The notes beneath the pieces were generated by a model. That model was not told the DNA's origin, searched no databases, and saw nothing but the letters and a program-made list of their open reading frames with translations. From assembly GCA_044370415.1 (NCBI GenBank), contig JBILVO010000003.1, forward strand, positions 1 through 64,000: DNA of 64,000 nucleotides, written 5' to 3'. The number at the start of each line of letters is the position of its first letter. The first letter of the stretch is position 1. This document shows, piece by piece, positions 16,842-27,430 of this stretch. Source of the DNA: CAMCQY01 sp044370415 (GTDB taxonomy: Bacteria > Planctomycetota > Planctomycetia > Pirellulales > UBA1268). A program made the translations under genes and the position numbers.

Positions 16842-16960
16842 TACACCGGCCAGCGGAACCCGGGCCGCCCATGAGTGTACCGCATCGGCGCCGGCCGTTC
16901 CGGTGGACCGACACCGCGACTCCTGCTCCCGCTGTGTTCCCGGAATCCGCGGCTAGACTG

Positions 16961-18022
16961 TCAGCCCGTGATCTGGTCGAAGAGCCGCTGGAACTCGTCG
17001 AGGTCGGCGAACGGGATCACGATCCGGCCCGCTCCCTTGCCGTTGGCGTGCACCACCACCTTCACGCCGAGGGCCCGCCGCAGGTCGGTCTCCACCGCCG
17101 CCGTCTGGCCCGCCCGCTTCGTCGCCGGTCGGCCCGGCCGCCGCTTCGCAGGCGCCGCCGGCTTCGATCCGACCGTCGTGGTGCCGACGCTGTCGTCATC
17201 ACCGTCGGACGACTGTTCGGCCAAGTGCTCGGCATGGTCCTCGGCACGGAGGATCTCGCCCACCTCAGACTCGATCGCGCGGACCGACATCCCCTCGGCC
17301 ACGATCCGGTCGGCCAGCCGGCACTGCTCCTCCTCGTCGCCCAATGGCAGAAGCGCGCGGGCGTGGCCCATCGAGATCGCCCCCGACCGCAGCCGCTCCT
17401 GCACCCGCGCCGGCAGCTCCAAGAGCCGGATCAGGTTGGCCACCGTCGAGCGGTCGACCGAGAGCCGCTTGGCGAGTTCGTCCTGCGTGCCCCCCCAGGC
17501 GGCCAGATACTGCTTGAAGCTGGCCGCCTTCTCCAGTGGGTCGAGGTCGCGCCGCTGCAGGTTCTCGACGATCGCGATCTCCGACATCTGCCGGTCGTCG
17601 ACGTCGAGCACCCGGACGGGCACCGACTCCCAGCCGAGCCGCCGCGCCGCGAAGAGCCGCCGCTGACCGGCGATCAGCTGGTAGCGGTCGCCCTTCGCCC
17701 GCACCACGACCGGCTGCACGAGGCCGTGATCGCGGAGGCTGTTGGCCAGCTCGGCCAGGTCGGCGTCGTTGACGACGCTCCGCGGCTGCCAGGGGTTCGG
17801 GTCGACGAGCCCCGTGGCGATCTCGCTGGTGGGCAGCGACGCAGCCGCCTGCTCCAGCTCCTCGGGCTTGTGGAGGATGAGCCGGGCGGCGCCGGAGCCG
17901 AGCTCGGAGCGGGACGCCAGAGCGGCGTTGCCGGCGGTCGCGGGCGCGGCCCCCGCGGGTTCGATTCCGGCACGGCCCAGCAGGGCCTCGAGTCCACGGC
18001 CCAGGCGTCGTTCCCTACTCAC
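16961..18022 (-). CDS. parB: Chromosome partitioning protein ParB (Spo0J family)
   Basis: A 353-residue ParB. After a flexible N-terminus it has the ParB N-terminal CTPase domain (I-x-x-N-P-x-Q-P-R-like segment V-D-P-N-P-W-Q-P-R, and the box A-G-Q-R-R-L-F-A-A-R-R at about 150), then a helix-turn-helix (T-Q-D-E-L-A-K-R-L-S-V-D-R-S-T-V-A-N) that reads parS, and a C-terminal dimerisation region with a Lys/Arg/Ala-rich linker. GTG 18022 starts inside the last codons of parA (8-nt overlap), so the two are coupled. An upstream ATG at 18094 lies within parA and is less likely. Confidence 0.95.
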   Translation of the reverse strand: MSRERRLGRGLEALLGRAGIEPAGAAPATAGNAALASRSELGSGAARLILHKPEELEQAAASLPTSEIATGLVDPNPWQPRSVVNDADLAELANSLRDHGLVQPVVVRAKGDRYQLIAGQRRLFAARRLGWESVPVRVLDVDDRQMSEIAIVENLQRRDLDPLEKAASFKQYLAAWGGTQDELAKRLSVDRSTVANLIRLLELPARVQERLRSGAISMGHARALLPLGDEEEQCRLADRIVAEGMSVRAIESEVGEILRAEDHAEHLAEQSSDGDDDSVGTTTVGSKPAAPAKRRPGRPATKRAGQTAAVETDLRRALGVKVVVHANGKGAGRIVIPFADLDEFQRLFDQITG

Positions 18023-18761
18023 AGTCGCGTACCTCCATGCACAGTTCCGTGTAGGCCCGCGCTCCTCGTGAGCGCGGCGCGTAATCGAGCACACTCTGCG
18101 CGTGGCTGGGCGCCTCCGAGACGGCCACGTCGCGCGGGATGACCGTCTCGAAGACGATCTCCCCGAAGAAGTCCCTCACCTCGGCCTCGACCTCCGTCGT
18201 CAATTCCAGATTCGCGTCGTGCATCGTCAGCACGATGCCGCTGAACCGCAGCCGGCCGGGCCGCTCCGCCATCACGTCGCGGATCACCTCGATCATCTGG
18301 GTGAGCCCCTCGAGTGCGAAGTATTCGCACTGGATCGGCATGAGCACCTCGGTGCTGCCGGCCAGCGCCGTCCGCGTGAGCTCGCCCACGCTCGGCGGGC
18401 AGTCGATCAGGCAGTAGTCCCAGGCGTTGAGACCGCCAGCCAGATGGTTTTCGAGCACCATCGATCCGCTCCGCGCCTCGGCCGCGATCCGCTCGACGTC
18501 GCGGACGCTCCGGCTGCCGGGGATGATCGAGAGGTTGGCGATCCCCGTCGCGAGCACCGCCTCCGAGAGCGGCGCCTCCGAGACGAGCGGGTGGGCGGCG
18601 GCGGGTACGGCGCCGAAGCCGGTCGTCGCGTTGCACTGCGGGTCGAGGTCGAGCAAGAGCGTTCGCATGCCGCTCCGGGCCAGGCCTGCCGCGAGGTTGG
18701 AGGCGGTGGTCGTCTTGCCGACGCCGCCCTTCTGGTTCGCCACGCAGAGAATCCTTCCCAC
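18015..18761 (-). CDS. parA: Chromosome partitioning ATPase ParA (Soj)
   Basis: A 248-residue ParA/MinD-family ATPase. The deviant Walker A K-G-G-V-G-K-T-T starts at residue 11 with both lysines, followed by D-L-D-P-Q-C-N and the D-C-P-P Walker B region. It moves ParB-parS complexes along the nucleoid. GTG 18761 was chosen for its spacing from GGAAGGAA; an ATG at 18830 would add 23 residues without similarity to the family. It overlaps parB. The gene is preceded by CACGTG palindromes that resemble parS, as is common near parAB. Confidence 0.95.
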   Translation of the reverse strand: MGRILCVANQKGGVGKTTTASNLAAGLARSGMRTLLLDLDPQCNATTGFGAVPAAAHPLVSEAPLSEAVLATGIANLSIIPGSRSVRDVERIAAEARSGSMVLENHLAGGLNAWDYCLIDCPPSVGELTRTALAGSTEVLMPIQCEYFALEGLTQMIEVIRDVMAERPGRLRFSGIVLTMHDANLELTTEVEAEVRDFFGEIVFETVIPRDVAVSEAPSHAQSVLDYAPRSRGARAYTELCMEVRDCE

Positions 18762-18841
18762 GCGCAGATTCCTTCCCAACGACACTCGCGGCACGATGCG
18801 TGCTCTCGGTGTATCGGCAACATCCGGCACCGCATGAACGC

Positions 18842-18951
18842 GGTTTCACTTGAACCCGCCCGCCTTGCCTAGTTCGCCCATGGCCCCCGTTCCACGTGGA
18901 ACCGCAGGCGGTGGTTTCGCGGCCGTGGCAGCTGCCCTGGACCCACGTGGG
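18842..18951. promoter_or_regulatory. parS-like site cluster upstream of parA
   Basis: A perfect 14-bp palindrome GTTCCACGTGGAAC at 18889-18902 matches the core of the bacterial parS consensus (TGTTTCACGTGAAACA and its CC/GG variant). A degenerate second site, GTTTCACTTGAACC (18843-18856), differs from the consensus core at two positions, and CCCACGTGGG at 18942-18951 shares the CACGTG centre. ParB nucleates at such sites; the location 81-190 bp before parA is typical. Confidence 0.7.
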
Positions 18952-18986
18952 CTGAGGCTGAACATCGTTGGGAAGGTTCCGGCTTC

Positions 18987-19177
18987 GGGCTCCCCGCATC
19001 CGTCGCCGGACGTTCGCTCCGGCTATCCTGGCCTCCGCTCTCTCAAAGCTGCCAGCGCTTCGCCATCCTGGCTTCGCTTGTCAGCTACGCCGGCTCTCGA
19101 GACACGGAGAGCCCTTCGCCTCCCGCACCGCCCAACCATGAAACACGCTGGCTCCCGGGGCATGGGCAGCCCTCGCG
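18987..19177. repeat. Structured dispersed element, copy C, with an extra right-end fragment
   Basis: The main element is 18987-19114: end arms GGGCTCCCCG (18987-18996) and CGGAGAGCCC (19105-19114), core CGCCGGACGTTCGCT at 19004-19018, internal stems GGCTA-TCC-TGGCC (19021-19033, with one G-T pair) and AGCTGCCA/TGTCAGCT (19047-19054/19079-19086, one mismatch). At 19150-19177 there is a second right arm closely matching that of copy B (8211-8238), so the locus seems to have had two insertions or a rearrangement. It lies between the end of the DUF1015 gene and parA. Confidence 0.82.
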
Positions 19178-19232
19178 GATTCGACGAGCCGCCGCAGCCT
19201 GAGCGCGATGACAAGGCCTCGCTGCTGCACCG

Positions 19233-20555
<1,323 letters not shown>

Positions 20556-20610
20556 GCTGTTCCTTACCAGTGAGAGGACCGTACGACGAACCCGGATGAC
20601 GAAGCGGGAA

Positions 20611-20662
20611 TGGTAGCAAAAAAGACACGGGCCGCGTCGCCAGTGGTGAGGCGACGCGGCCC
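20611..20662 (-). terminator. Rho-independent terminator of ahcY
   Basis: A 13-bp perfect GC-rich stem (20629-20641 with 20650-20662) and an 8-nt loop, followed on the minus strand by a T-rich run (complement of the AAAAAA at 20618-20623). It lies 49 bp after the ahcY stop codon. This is the clearest terminator in the window. Confidence 0.88.
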
Positions 20663-20710
20663 GCTGCGGGAGTTTCACGGGAAACGAAACGCTGGAGCAA
20701 ACCAGCGGAA

Positions 20711-22024
<1,314 letters not shown>

Positions 22025-22152
22025 GGGCAGAGCTCCTGGGAGGGCGGGAACGAACGGGCCGCGAACACCTGATGGTCGCGAACGCCCTTATGGTAGCGAC
22101 CCGCCGTCAGCCGCAAAGGGTTCCCGGGCCGGGTCGGCCCCCCCGGCGGCTC

Positions 22153-22854
22153 TCACCGCATCCCCAGGGCCCGGCGGGCGGCCGCGACGAAGGCGGCCAC
22201 CTTGGCGGGATCCTTGCGTCCCGGCGCGGTCTCGACACCGCTGGCGGTGTCGACCGCCCGCACGCCCGTCACCCGGATCGCCTCCGCGACGTTCGAGGGG
22301 GTGAGGCCACCCGCCAGCGCCAGCGGCACTGGCAGCGAGCCGGCGCGGGCCAGGGCCATCCAGTCGACGAGCGCCCCGGTGCCGCCGAGGCCGCCGCCCG
22401 CGGTGCCCGTCGCGGCGGCGTCGACGAGCGCCATGACCGGGCCGGCGCCGGCCAGCAGCGCCTCCTCGATCCAGCGGCGGGCGGTGGCCAGACGGTCCGA
22501 CTCGCCGGCGCCGGCCTCCAGCCGCACGGCGCGGATCACCGGCACCCCGCAGAGTTCGCCGCAGCGGCCGGGAGGGTCGACCGGGCCCGGGCCGCCGAAG
22601 TGGCCGTGCAGCTGCACGGCGTCGAGGCCCACCGCGCGGGCCACGTGGAGGATGTCGGCCGCCGCCGTGCCGGCGAAGACGCCCACCTTCGCCACGCCCC
22701 GCGGCACCGCGGCCGCCACCGCGCGGGCGGCGTCGACGTCGAGCCGACGCAGCGAGCCGTCGACGAAGTTGAGGCCGACCGCGTCGGCGCCAGCGTCGCA
22801 CGCCATGCGCGCGTCGACGGCGGTCATCACGCCGCAGATCTTCACGTGGAACAT
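22153..22854 (-). CDS. trpF: Phosphoribosylanthranilate isomerase
   Basis: A 233-residue TIM barrel for the third step of tryptophan synthesis. The N-terminal V-K-I-C-G motif contains the catalytic Cys; the second catalytic residue, Asp, is in the strand A-L-V-D near residue 130; V-Q-L-H-G and the C-terminal phosphate-binding L-A-G-G-L-T-P are present, as is D-T-A-S-G-V-E. The region after strand 2 (G-L-N-F-V-D-G-S-L-R-R) departs from the usual F-x-x-x-S-P-R-x loop. GGAGGTGA a few bases before ATG 22854 supports this start. No other trp gene is in the window. Confidence 0.9.
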   Translation of the reverse strand: MFHVKICGVMTAVDARMACDAGADAVGLNFVDGSLRRLDVDAARAVAAAVPRGVAKVGVFAGTAAADILHVARAVGLDAVQLHGHFGGPGPVDPPGRCGELCGVPVIRAVRLEAGAGESDRLATARRWIEEALLAGAGPVMALVDAAATGTAGGGLGGTGALVDWMALARAGSLPVPLALAGGLTPSNVAEAIRVTGVRAVDTASGVETAPGRKDPAKVAAFVAAARRALGMR

Positions 22855-23028
22855 GCGCTCACCTCCGGGCGGCATATCCGGCGCCACCGGTCGCGACCGG
22901 GGCCTTTCGCCCCTCCGTGAAAGTCTACGGCGGCGGCGGACGGTGCAGGAAGGTGCCGCCGTTGGTCGACATCACAACGGTACGAGGCACGTCGGTCGCT
23001 CACAACCACCTCCGGACACTTCAGCCAG

Positions 23029-24513
23029 ATGCGTTCCTCCCGCCGGTTCCCGTCCTCCCGCCCGTTCATGGCCGCCCCGCGCACGCAGTTCTACCACCCC
23101 GCGAAGCTGATCGACGGGGCGCTGCACGGCGTCGATCGCGCGATCCGGCGCGCCGAGGGCTTCTCGCTGGTGGTCGGGTCGCCCGGCACCGGCAAGTCGC
23201 TGCTGCTGGCGAAGGTGGCGGAGAGCGTGGGCGACGACTTCGCGGTGGCGCTGCTTTCGGGGGCGCGGATCTGCACGCGTCGGGCGCTGTGGCAGTCGAT
23301 CCTCGCGGAGCTCGGGCAGCCCTACCGCGGCATCGACGAGGCGGAGCTGCGGATCGCCGTGGTCGAGACCGTCCGCGGACTGGCCGCACGGGGATCCGGG
23401 CTCGTGATCCTCGTGGACGAGGCCCACACGCTGCCGCTGCGGCTGATCGAGGAGCTGCGGCTCCTCGCCAACACGCCCACGCCGTTGCCGGCCGTGCACA
23501 TCGTGCTCGCGGGCACGTCGTCCCTCGAGGAGCGGCTGGGGGCGCCGAAGATGGAGAGCTGCACCCAGCGGATCGCGATGCGGGCCTACCTCGAGCCGCT
23601 CGACCATGCCGAGACCGTCGCCTACCTGCGGACACAGATGAAGGCCGCCGGCCTGGACTGGGATGCGGCCTTCGATCGCGGCTGCGACGACGCCGTCTAC
23701 GGCGCCGCCGACGGCGTGCCGCGGCTAGTCAACCAGATCTGCGACCAGGCGCTCGTGCTCGTCGGAGAGGGCCGTCGCGTGCGGCCGGCCGACATCGCCG
23801 CGGCGTGGCAGGAGATCCAGCGGCTGCCCGCGCCTGGCTCCCTCGGCGCCATGGCAGCGGACGAGGCCGCGGCCGTCGTGGGGCCCGCCGCCGCGGACCG
23901 TGCGCCCGGCATGGACTTCGGCGACGCGGCGCCGTTGTCGACGATCGAATTCGGGTCGCTCGACGAGGAGGTCTTCACCCGGTTCGACGACGCCGTGGAG
24001 GGCGTGCCCGTGGCCGGCCCGGCGGCGTCGCGGCAGGCCGACGACGGCTTCCGCGGGAACGTCGATCCGTGGCACGGGCCGGACGTGGAGTTCGTGTTCG
24101 ACGCCGACGCCGACCCGTTCCAGGAGTTCTTCGAGCAGGAGGAACGAATCGTGGATCGCTACCTCGTGCGGTCGGGTGACGGCTTCGGCGGCCAGCCGCG
24201 GGTGTCCAGCCGCGAGGGCGAGGCCATCGTTCGCGAGCTGATGGAACTCGAGGGTGAACGGGCGACGAAGGCCGGCCGCGAGCTGGCCGGCGGGCGGGGC
24301 CGCGACGGCGGCGTCGGGGCCCGTGAGACCGCCGCGGCGTCGGCCGGCGGCACGACGACCTCGGAGAACGCGGAAGCCGCGGCGTGCGACGATGCCGACA
24401 TGGTGGTGATCGAGGAGGACATGCTGGTTCCCGCCAGCGCGCAGCCGTCGATTGCAGCGGTGCGGCTGGGCGACTACCGCCGGCTCTTCGCACGGCTGCG
24501 CCGCGGGGGGTAA
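23029..24513 (+). CDS. ExeA/GspA-like AAA ATPase with long acidic tail
   Basis: A 494-residue protein. Residues 20-270 form an AAA domain of the ExeA type: Walker A G-S-P-G-T-G-K-S (50-57), Walker B L-V-I-L-V-D-E-A-H (Asp130, Glu131), and a C-terminal lid with V-N-Q-I-C-D-Q-A-L. Relatives in planctomycetes accompany exopolysaccharide or secretion genes. Residues about 275-494 have no similarity that I can see: acidic, Ala/Gly-rich and largely disordered, with a short helical piece around D-P-F-Q-E-F-F-E-Q-E-E. There is no transmembrane segment. The start is not certain: ATG 23068 (M-A-A-P) is an alternative. It is divergent from trpF and lies just before a glycosyltransferase. Confidence 0.78.
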   Translation: MRSSRRFPSSRPFMAAPRTQFYHPAKLIDGALHGVDRAIRRAEGFSLVVGSPGTGKSLLLAKVAESVGDDFAVALLSGARICTRRALWQSILAELGQPYRGIDEAELRIAVVETVRGLAARGSGLVILVDEAHTLPLRLIEELRLLANTPTPLPAVHIVLAGTSSLEERLGAPKMESCTQRIAMRAYLEPLDHAETVAYLRTQMKAAGLDWDAAFDRGCDDAVYGAADGVPRLVNQICDQALVLVGEGRRVRPADIAAAWQEIQRLPAPGSLGAMAADEAAAVVGPAAADRAPGMDFGDAAPLSTIEFGSLDEEVFTRFDDAVEGVPVAGPAASRQADDGFRGNVDPWHGPDVEFVFDADADPFQEFFEQEERIVDRYLVRSGDGFGGQPRVSSREGEAIVRELMELEGERATKAGRELAGGRGRDGGVGARETAAASAGGTTTSENAEAAACDDADMVVIEEDMLVPASAQPSIAAVRLGDYRRLFARLRRGG

Positions 24514-24526
24514 GCTTCCGGCCACG

Positions 24527-25288
24527 ATGGCCACGACAGCAGCCACTTTTTCCCGTGACGATTGGCCGCCGGGCCGCGTGCTCGTCGTGTCGGCGACCTA
24601 CAACGAGCGCGACAACATCGTCGCGCTGATCGATCGCGTGCTCGCGGTGTCGCCCGAGCTGCAACTGCTGATCGTCGACGACGACTCGCCCGACGGCACC
24701 GGCAGGGTGGCGCTTGAGCGGGCGGAGGCCGAGCCCCGGCTGCACGTGCTCGTGCGGCACGGTCGGCGGGGCCTCGGCTCGGCCATCGTGGAGGGATTCC
24801 GCCTCGGCCGCCAGCACGGCTTCGACGTCGCCGTCAACATGGACGCCGACTTCAGCCACGACCCCGCCGACATCCCCCGGCTGCTGGCCGCGCTCGAGCC
24901 CGTCGGCGGCCGGCCCGCCGCCGTGGTCGTCGGATCGCGCCGCGTGCCGGGCGGCCGCATCGTGGGCTGGCCGATCAAGCGGCACGTGGCCAGCCGCATG
25001 GTCTCGTGGTTCACACGCTGGGTGCTGCGCGTGCCGATCCGCGACGCCTCGAGCGGCTTTCGCGCCGTGCGCCTCGATGCGTTCGAGGCATTGACGGGAC
25101 CATTCGCCGCAGGCTACGCCTTCCAGGAAGACATGCTCTGGCGGGTGCACCGGGCGGGCGGCCGGCTGGCGGAGGTGCCGATCACGTTCGAGGATCGCAA
25201 GGCTGGCGCCAGCAAGGCCGACCTCGCCGAGAGCCGCCGCAGCATCGGCGAACTGCTCCACCTGGCGCGGCTGACGTGGCTCGGGTAG
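24527..25288 (+). CDS. GT2 glycosyltransferase, polyprenol-phosphate mannose synthase-like
   Basis: A 253-residue GT2 enzyme. The nucleotide-sugar binding V-D-D-D-S-P-D-G-T-G (about residues 52-61) and the metal motif M-D-A-D-F-S-H-D-P (about 105) are those of DPM1-type synthases that move a sugar from GDP-mannose or UDP-glucose to polyprenyl phosphate. No C-terminal membrane helices are present, so it is a soluble or peripheral DPM1 type. It begins 13 bp after the ExeA-like gene and ends 7 bp before the convergent TPR-membrane gene. It could supply lipid-linked sugar for the GT-C-like membrane proteins next to it. Confidence 0.85.
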   Translation: MATTAATFSRDDWPPGRVLVVSATYNERDNIVALIDRVLAVSPELQLLIVDDDSPDGTGRVALERAEAEPRLHVLVRHGRRGLGSAIVEGFRLGRQHGFDVAVNMDADFSHDPADIPRLLAALEPVGGRPAAVVVGSRRVPGGRIVGWPIKRHVASRMVSWFTRWVLRVPIRDASSGFRAVRLDAFEALTGPFAAGYAFQEDMLWRVHRAGGRLAEVPITFEDRKAGASKADLAESRRSIGELLHLARLTWLG

Positions 25289-25295
25289 CCGCCGT

Positions 25296-27335
25296 TTAGC
25301 GGGCCGGCGCCGGCGACGATTCGAAGGCCCTGGGCGCGGGGAACGTGGGCGGCCCGAGCGTCGACTGGCCGGGGAATCCGCCGGCCGCCGGCCGGCCCTG
25401 GGCGCCCGCCGGCTGTTGCAGTGGAAATCCGGGCTGCTGCTGCGGCTGGGTTGGCGGCTGGGGGAATGATGGCTGCTGGGGCACCGACAGGGGCCCTGCT
25501 TGCGGAGCCGGCTCGGGCGTCAGCTGCCCGGCGAGCGGGTCGGGCTTCTCGCCGGTCGCCACAGCGAGACCCTCGATCGCGTCCTTCAGGTCGGGCTTGA
25601 GCTCCAGCGCCCGGCGAAACTCCCGGATCGCCTCCTCGGTCTCGCCGGCACGGTAGAGGGTGACGCCCAGGTTGTTGTGGAGGGCGGGATTGTCGGGAGA
25701 CCGCGAGAGGAGGGCCCGGAAGGGCTCGGCAGCCTCCTTGAAACGCTTGGCGGCGAAGAGGGCGTTTGCGAGGTTCAGCTGCATGGCGTCGACGTTCGGC
25801 GTGCGGCGGTTGGCCTCTATGTATTCCGCGATGGCCTCGTCGTGCCGGCCCAAGGCAGACAGGGTCGTGCCGAGGTTGTTGTGCGTTTCGCCGAGGTCGG
25901 GCCGCAGCTGCGTCGCCTTCGTGAAGTGCTGGAACGCTTTCTGCACGTCGCCGCGGGAGAACAGCCGCGCGCCGAGGCGGTTGTGCGCCTGCCAGGCGTC
26001 GTCGTTGAGCTGGAGGGTGTAGGTCCAGAGCTTGTCCTCGTTCGCCCACGCGTTCGCGTAGAAGAACGAGAGCAGGCAGAACGTCGCCAGGACGATGCTG
26101 CCGCCGGCGACGAACGCCAGCCGCGACCGCTGTTCGGCCCTCGCGTAGAGCCACATCACCGCTGCCCCCATGAGCGCCACGGGGCCGATCATCGGCAGGT
26201 AGATGAAGTGGTCTGCGACCCACGTGATCCGCATGTACGCGATCGTGACGAAGCCCAGCACCGGAGCGACCATGAGCAGGAAGAACCCGAGTGCGAAGAG
26301 GACGTGCCGGCCCCAGGTGCTGCGATTCATCCAGCACCACGCGGCCGCCGCAAAGATCACGGGCCAGGCGAGAAACTGCTCCGGCTTCGGCGGATCCACC
26401 GCCCATTTGGGGTAGATCGGCAGCAGGTTGATCGGCCACACGATCTGCTTGAGGTAGAAGAGGATCGCCATGCCCGCGGTGGCGATCCGAGAGGCGGCGC
26501 CGCCCACGATGATCGTCTCCGCGCCGATGGCGCGGCTCCACTGGTAGCTACAGGTGATGATGCCCAGTGCCAGCGAGATCATGAAGAAGGGGGCGGCCTT
26601 GATGAGATCGACGATCGTCACCTCGCCGCGCTTCCACCAGGCGTGGAGCAGCAGCACCACCGGCATGGCGACCATCGACGTCTTGGCGAGCATCGCCAGC
26701 AGGAAGAACACGATCGAGGCCAGGTAGAAGGCGTGGCGGCTGCCGCCGTCGTCCTTCTCGTTGTCATGATGCTCGTCCTGGGCCTCGTCCTGCATGACCC
26801 AGCAGAGGCAGGAGAGCAGGAAGAGCGGCAGTGACAGCGTGTTCTTCGTCTCCGAGACCCAGGCCACCGATTCCACCGCAACGGGGTGGATGGCGAAGAG
26901 GAGGCCGCTCAGCCAGGCCCCCGGAATCCGCATGCGGTCCAGCAGCGCCCACAGGAGCAACGCGGCGACGATGTGCAGCACGATCGTCGTGATGTGGTAG
27001 CCGGTCGACTGGTCGTGGAAGAACGGCCACTGCGCCCAGAGCGCCGTGTAGCTCAGCGGGAAGAAGTCGGCTCCGTCGGGATTGAACCAGAGCTTCGCGA
27101 GCCCCCGCAGGGAGGTCGACTGGACCACCTGGTTCTGCCAGATCAGCTGATCGTCGTCCCACAGCCACTCGCCGTGGTAGGTGGGCGAGTAGATCCACAG
27201 CCCGGCGAGGATGATGATCGCCGCCTGCAAGAGCAGGTTCCGCCAGGTGGCGGCATCGTCGGTGGAGACGTCCGCGGCAGCCGCAGGCTGCCGGAAGGAG
27301 GCGGGGGGGGCATGTTTTTCGGTGCGGGCTCGCAT
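25296..27335 (-). CDS. Multi-pass membrane protein with C-terminal TPR domain (GT-C/TMTC-like)
   Basis: A 679-residue protein. Residues 35-440 contain about ten membrane helices; the first large extracytoplasmic loop has W-L-W-D-D-D-Q-L (Asp60-62), the position where GT-C glycosyltransferases keep a catalytic acidic pair. Residues about 455-600 hold four TPR repeats of the type A-x-x-x-x-x-x-A-L-x-L-x-P (for example H-N-N-L-G-T-T-L-S-A-L-G-R). The tail is rich in Pro and Gln. This plan, GT-C-like plus TPR, resembles TMTC-type O-glycosyltransferases and many planctomycete proteins of unknown substrate. ATG 27335 was chosen; there is no strong SD. It likely uses polyprenyl-phosphate sugars. Confidence 0.75.
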   Translation of the reverse strand: MRARTEKHAPPASFRQPAAAADVSTDDAATWRNLLLQAAIIILAGLWIYSPTYHGEWLWDDDQLIWQNQVVQSTSLRGLAKLWFNPDGADFFPLSYTALWAQWPFFHDQSTGYHITTIVLHIVAALLLWALLDRMRIPGAWLSGLLFAIHPVAVESVAWVSETKNTLSLPLFLLSCLCWVMQDEAQDEHHDNEKDDGGSRHAFYLASIVFFLLAMLAKTSMVAMPVVLLLHAWWKRGEVTIVDLIKAAPFFMISLALGIITCSYQWSRAIGAETIIVGGAASRIATAGMAILFYLKQIVWPINLLPIYPKWAVDPPKPEQFLAWPVIFAAAAWCWMNRSTWGRHVLFALGFFLLMVAPVLGFVTIAYMRITWVADHFIYLPMIGPVALMGAAVMWLYARAEQRSRLAFVAGGSIVLATFCLLSFFYANAWANEDKLWTYTLQLNDDAWQAHNRLGARLFSRGDVQKAFQHFTKATQLRPDLGETHNNLGTTLSALGRHDEAIAEYIEANRRTPNVDAMQLNLANALFAAKRFKEAAEPFRALLSRSPDNPALHNNLGVTLYRAGETEEAIREFRRALELKPDLKDAIEGLAVATGEKPDPLAGQLTPEPAPQAGPLSVPQQPSFPQPPTQPQQQPGFPLQQPAGAQGRPAAGGFPGQSTLGPPTFPAPRAFESSPAPAR

Positions 27336-27430
27336 AGCGATCAGTATTGCTTCCAGCCTGCGGTGGCGACAGCCCACCCGGGGCCGCCGCGGGCGGGGGC
27401 ACAGGCCGCCCGGACGAAGGTCAGTCCAGC

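Noticed and set aside
22025..22152. SAH riboswitch before ahcY
   Set aside because: No sequence resembling the conserved SAH aptamer core is visible upstream of the start.
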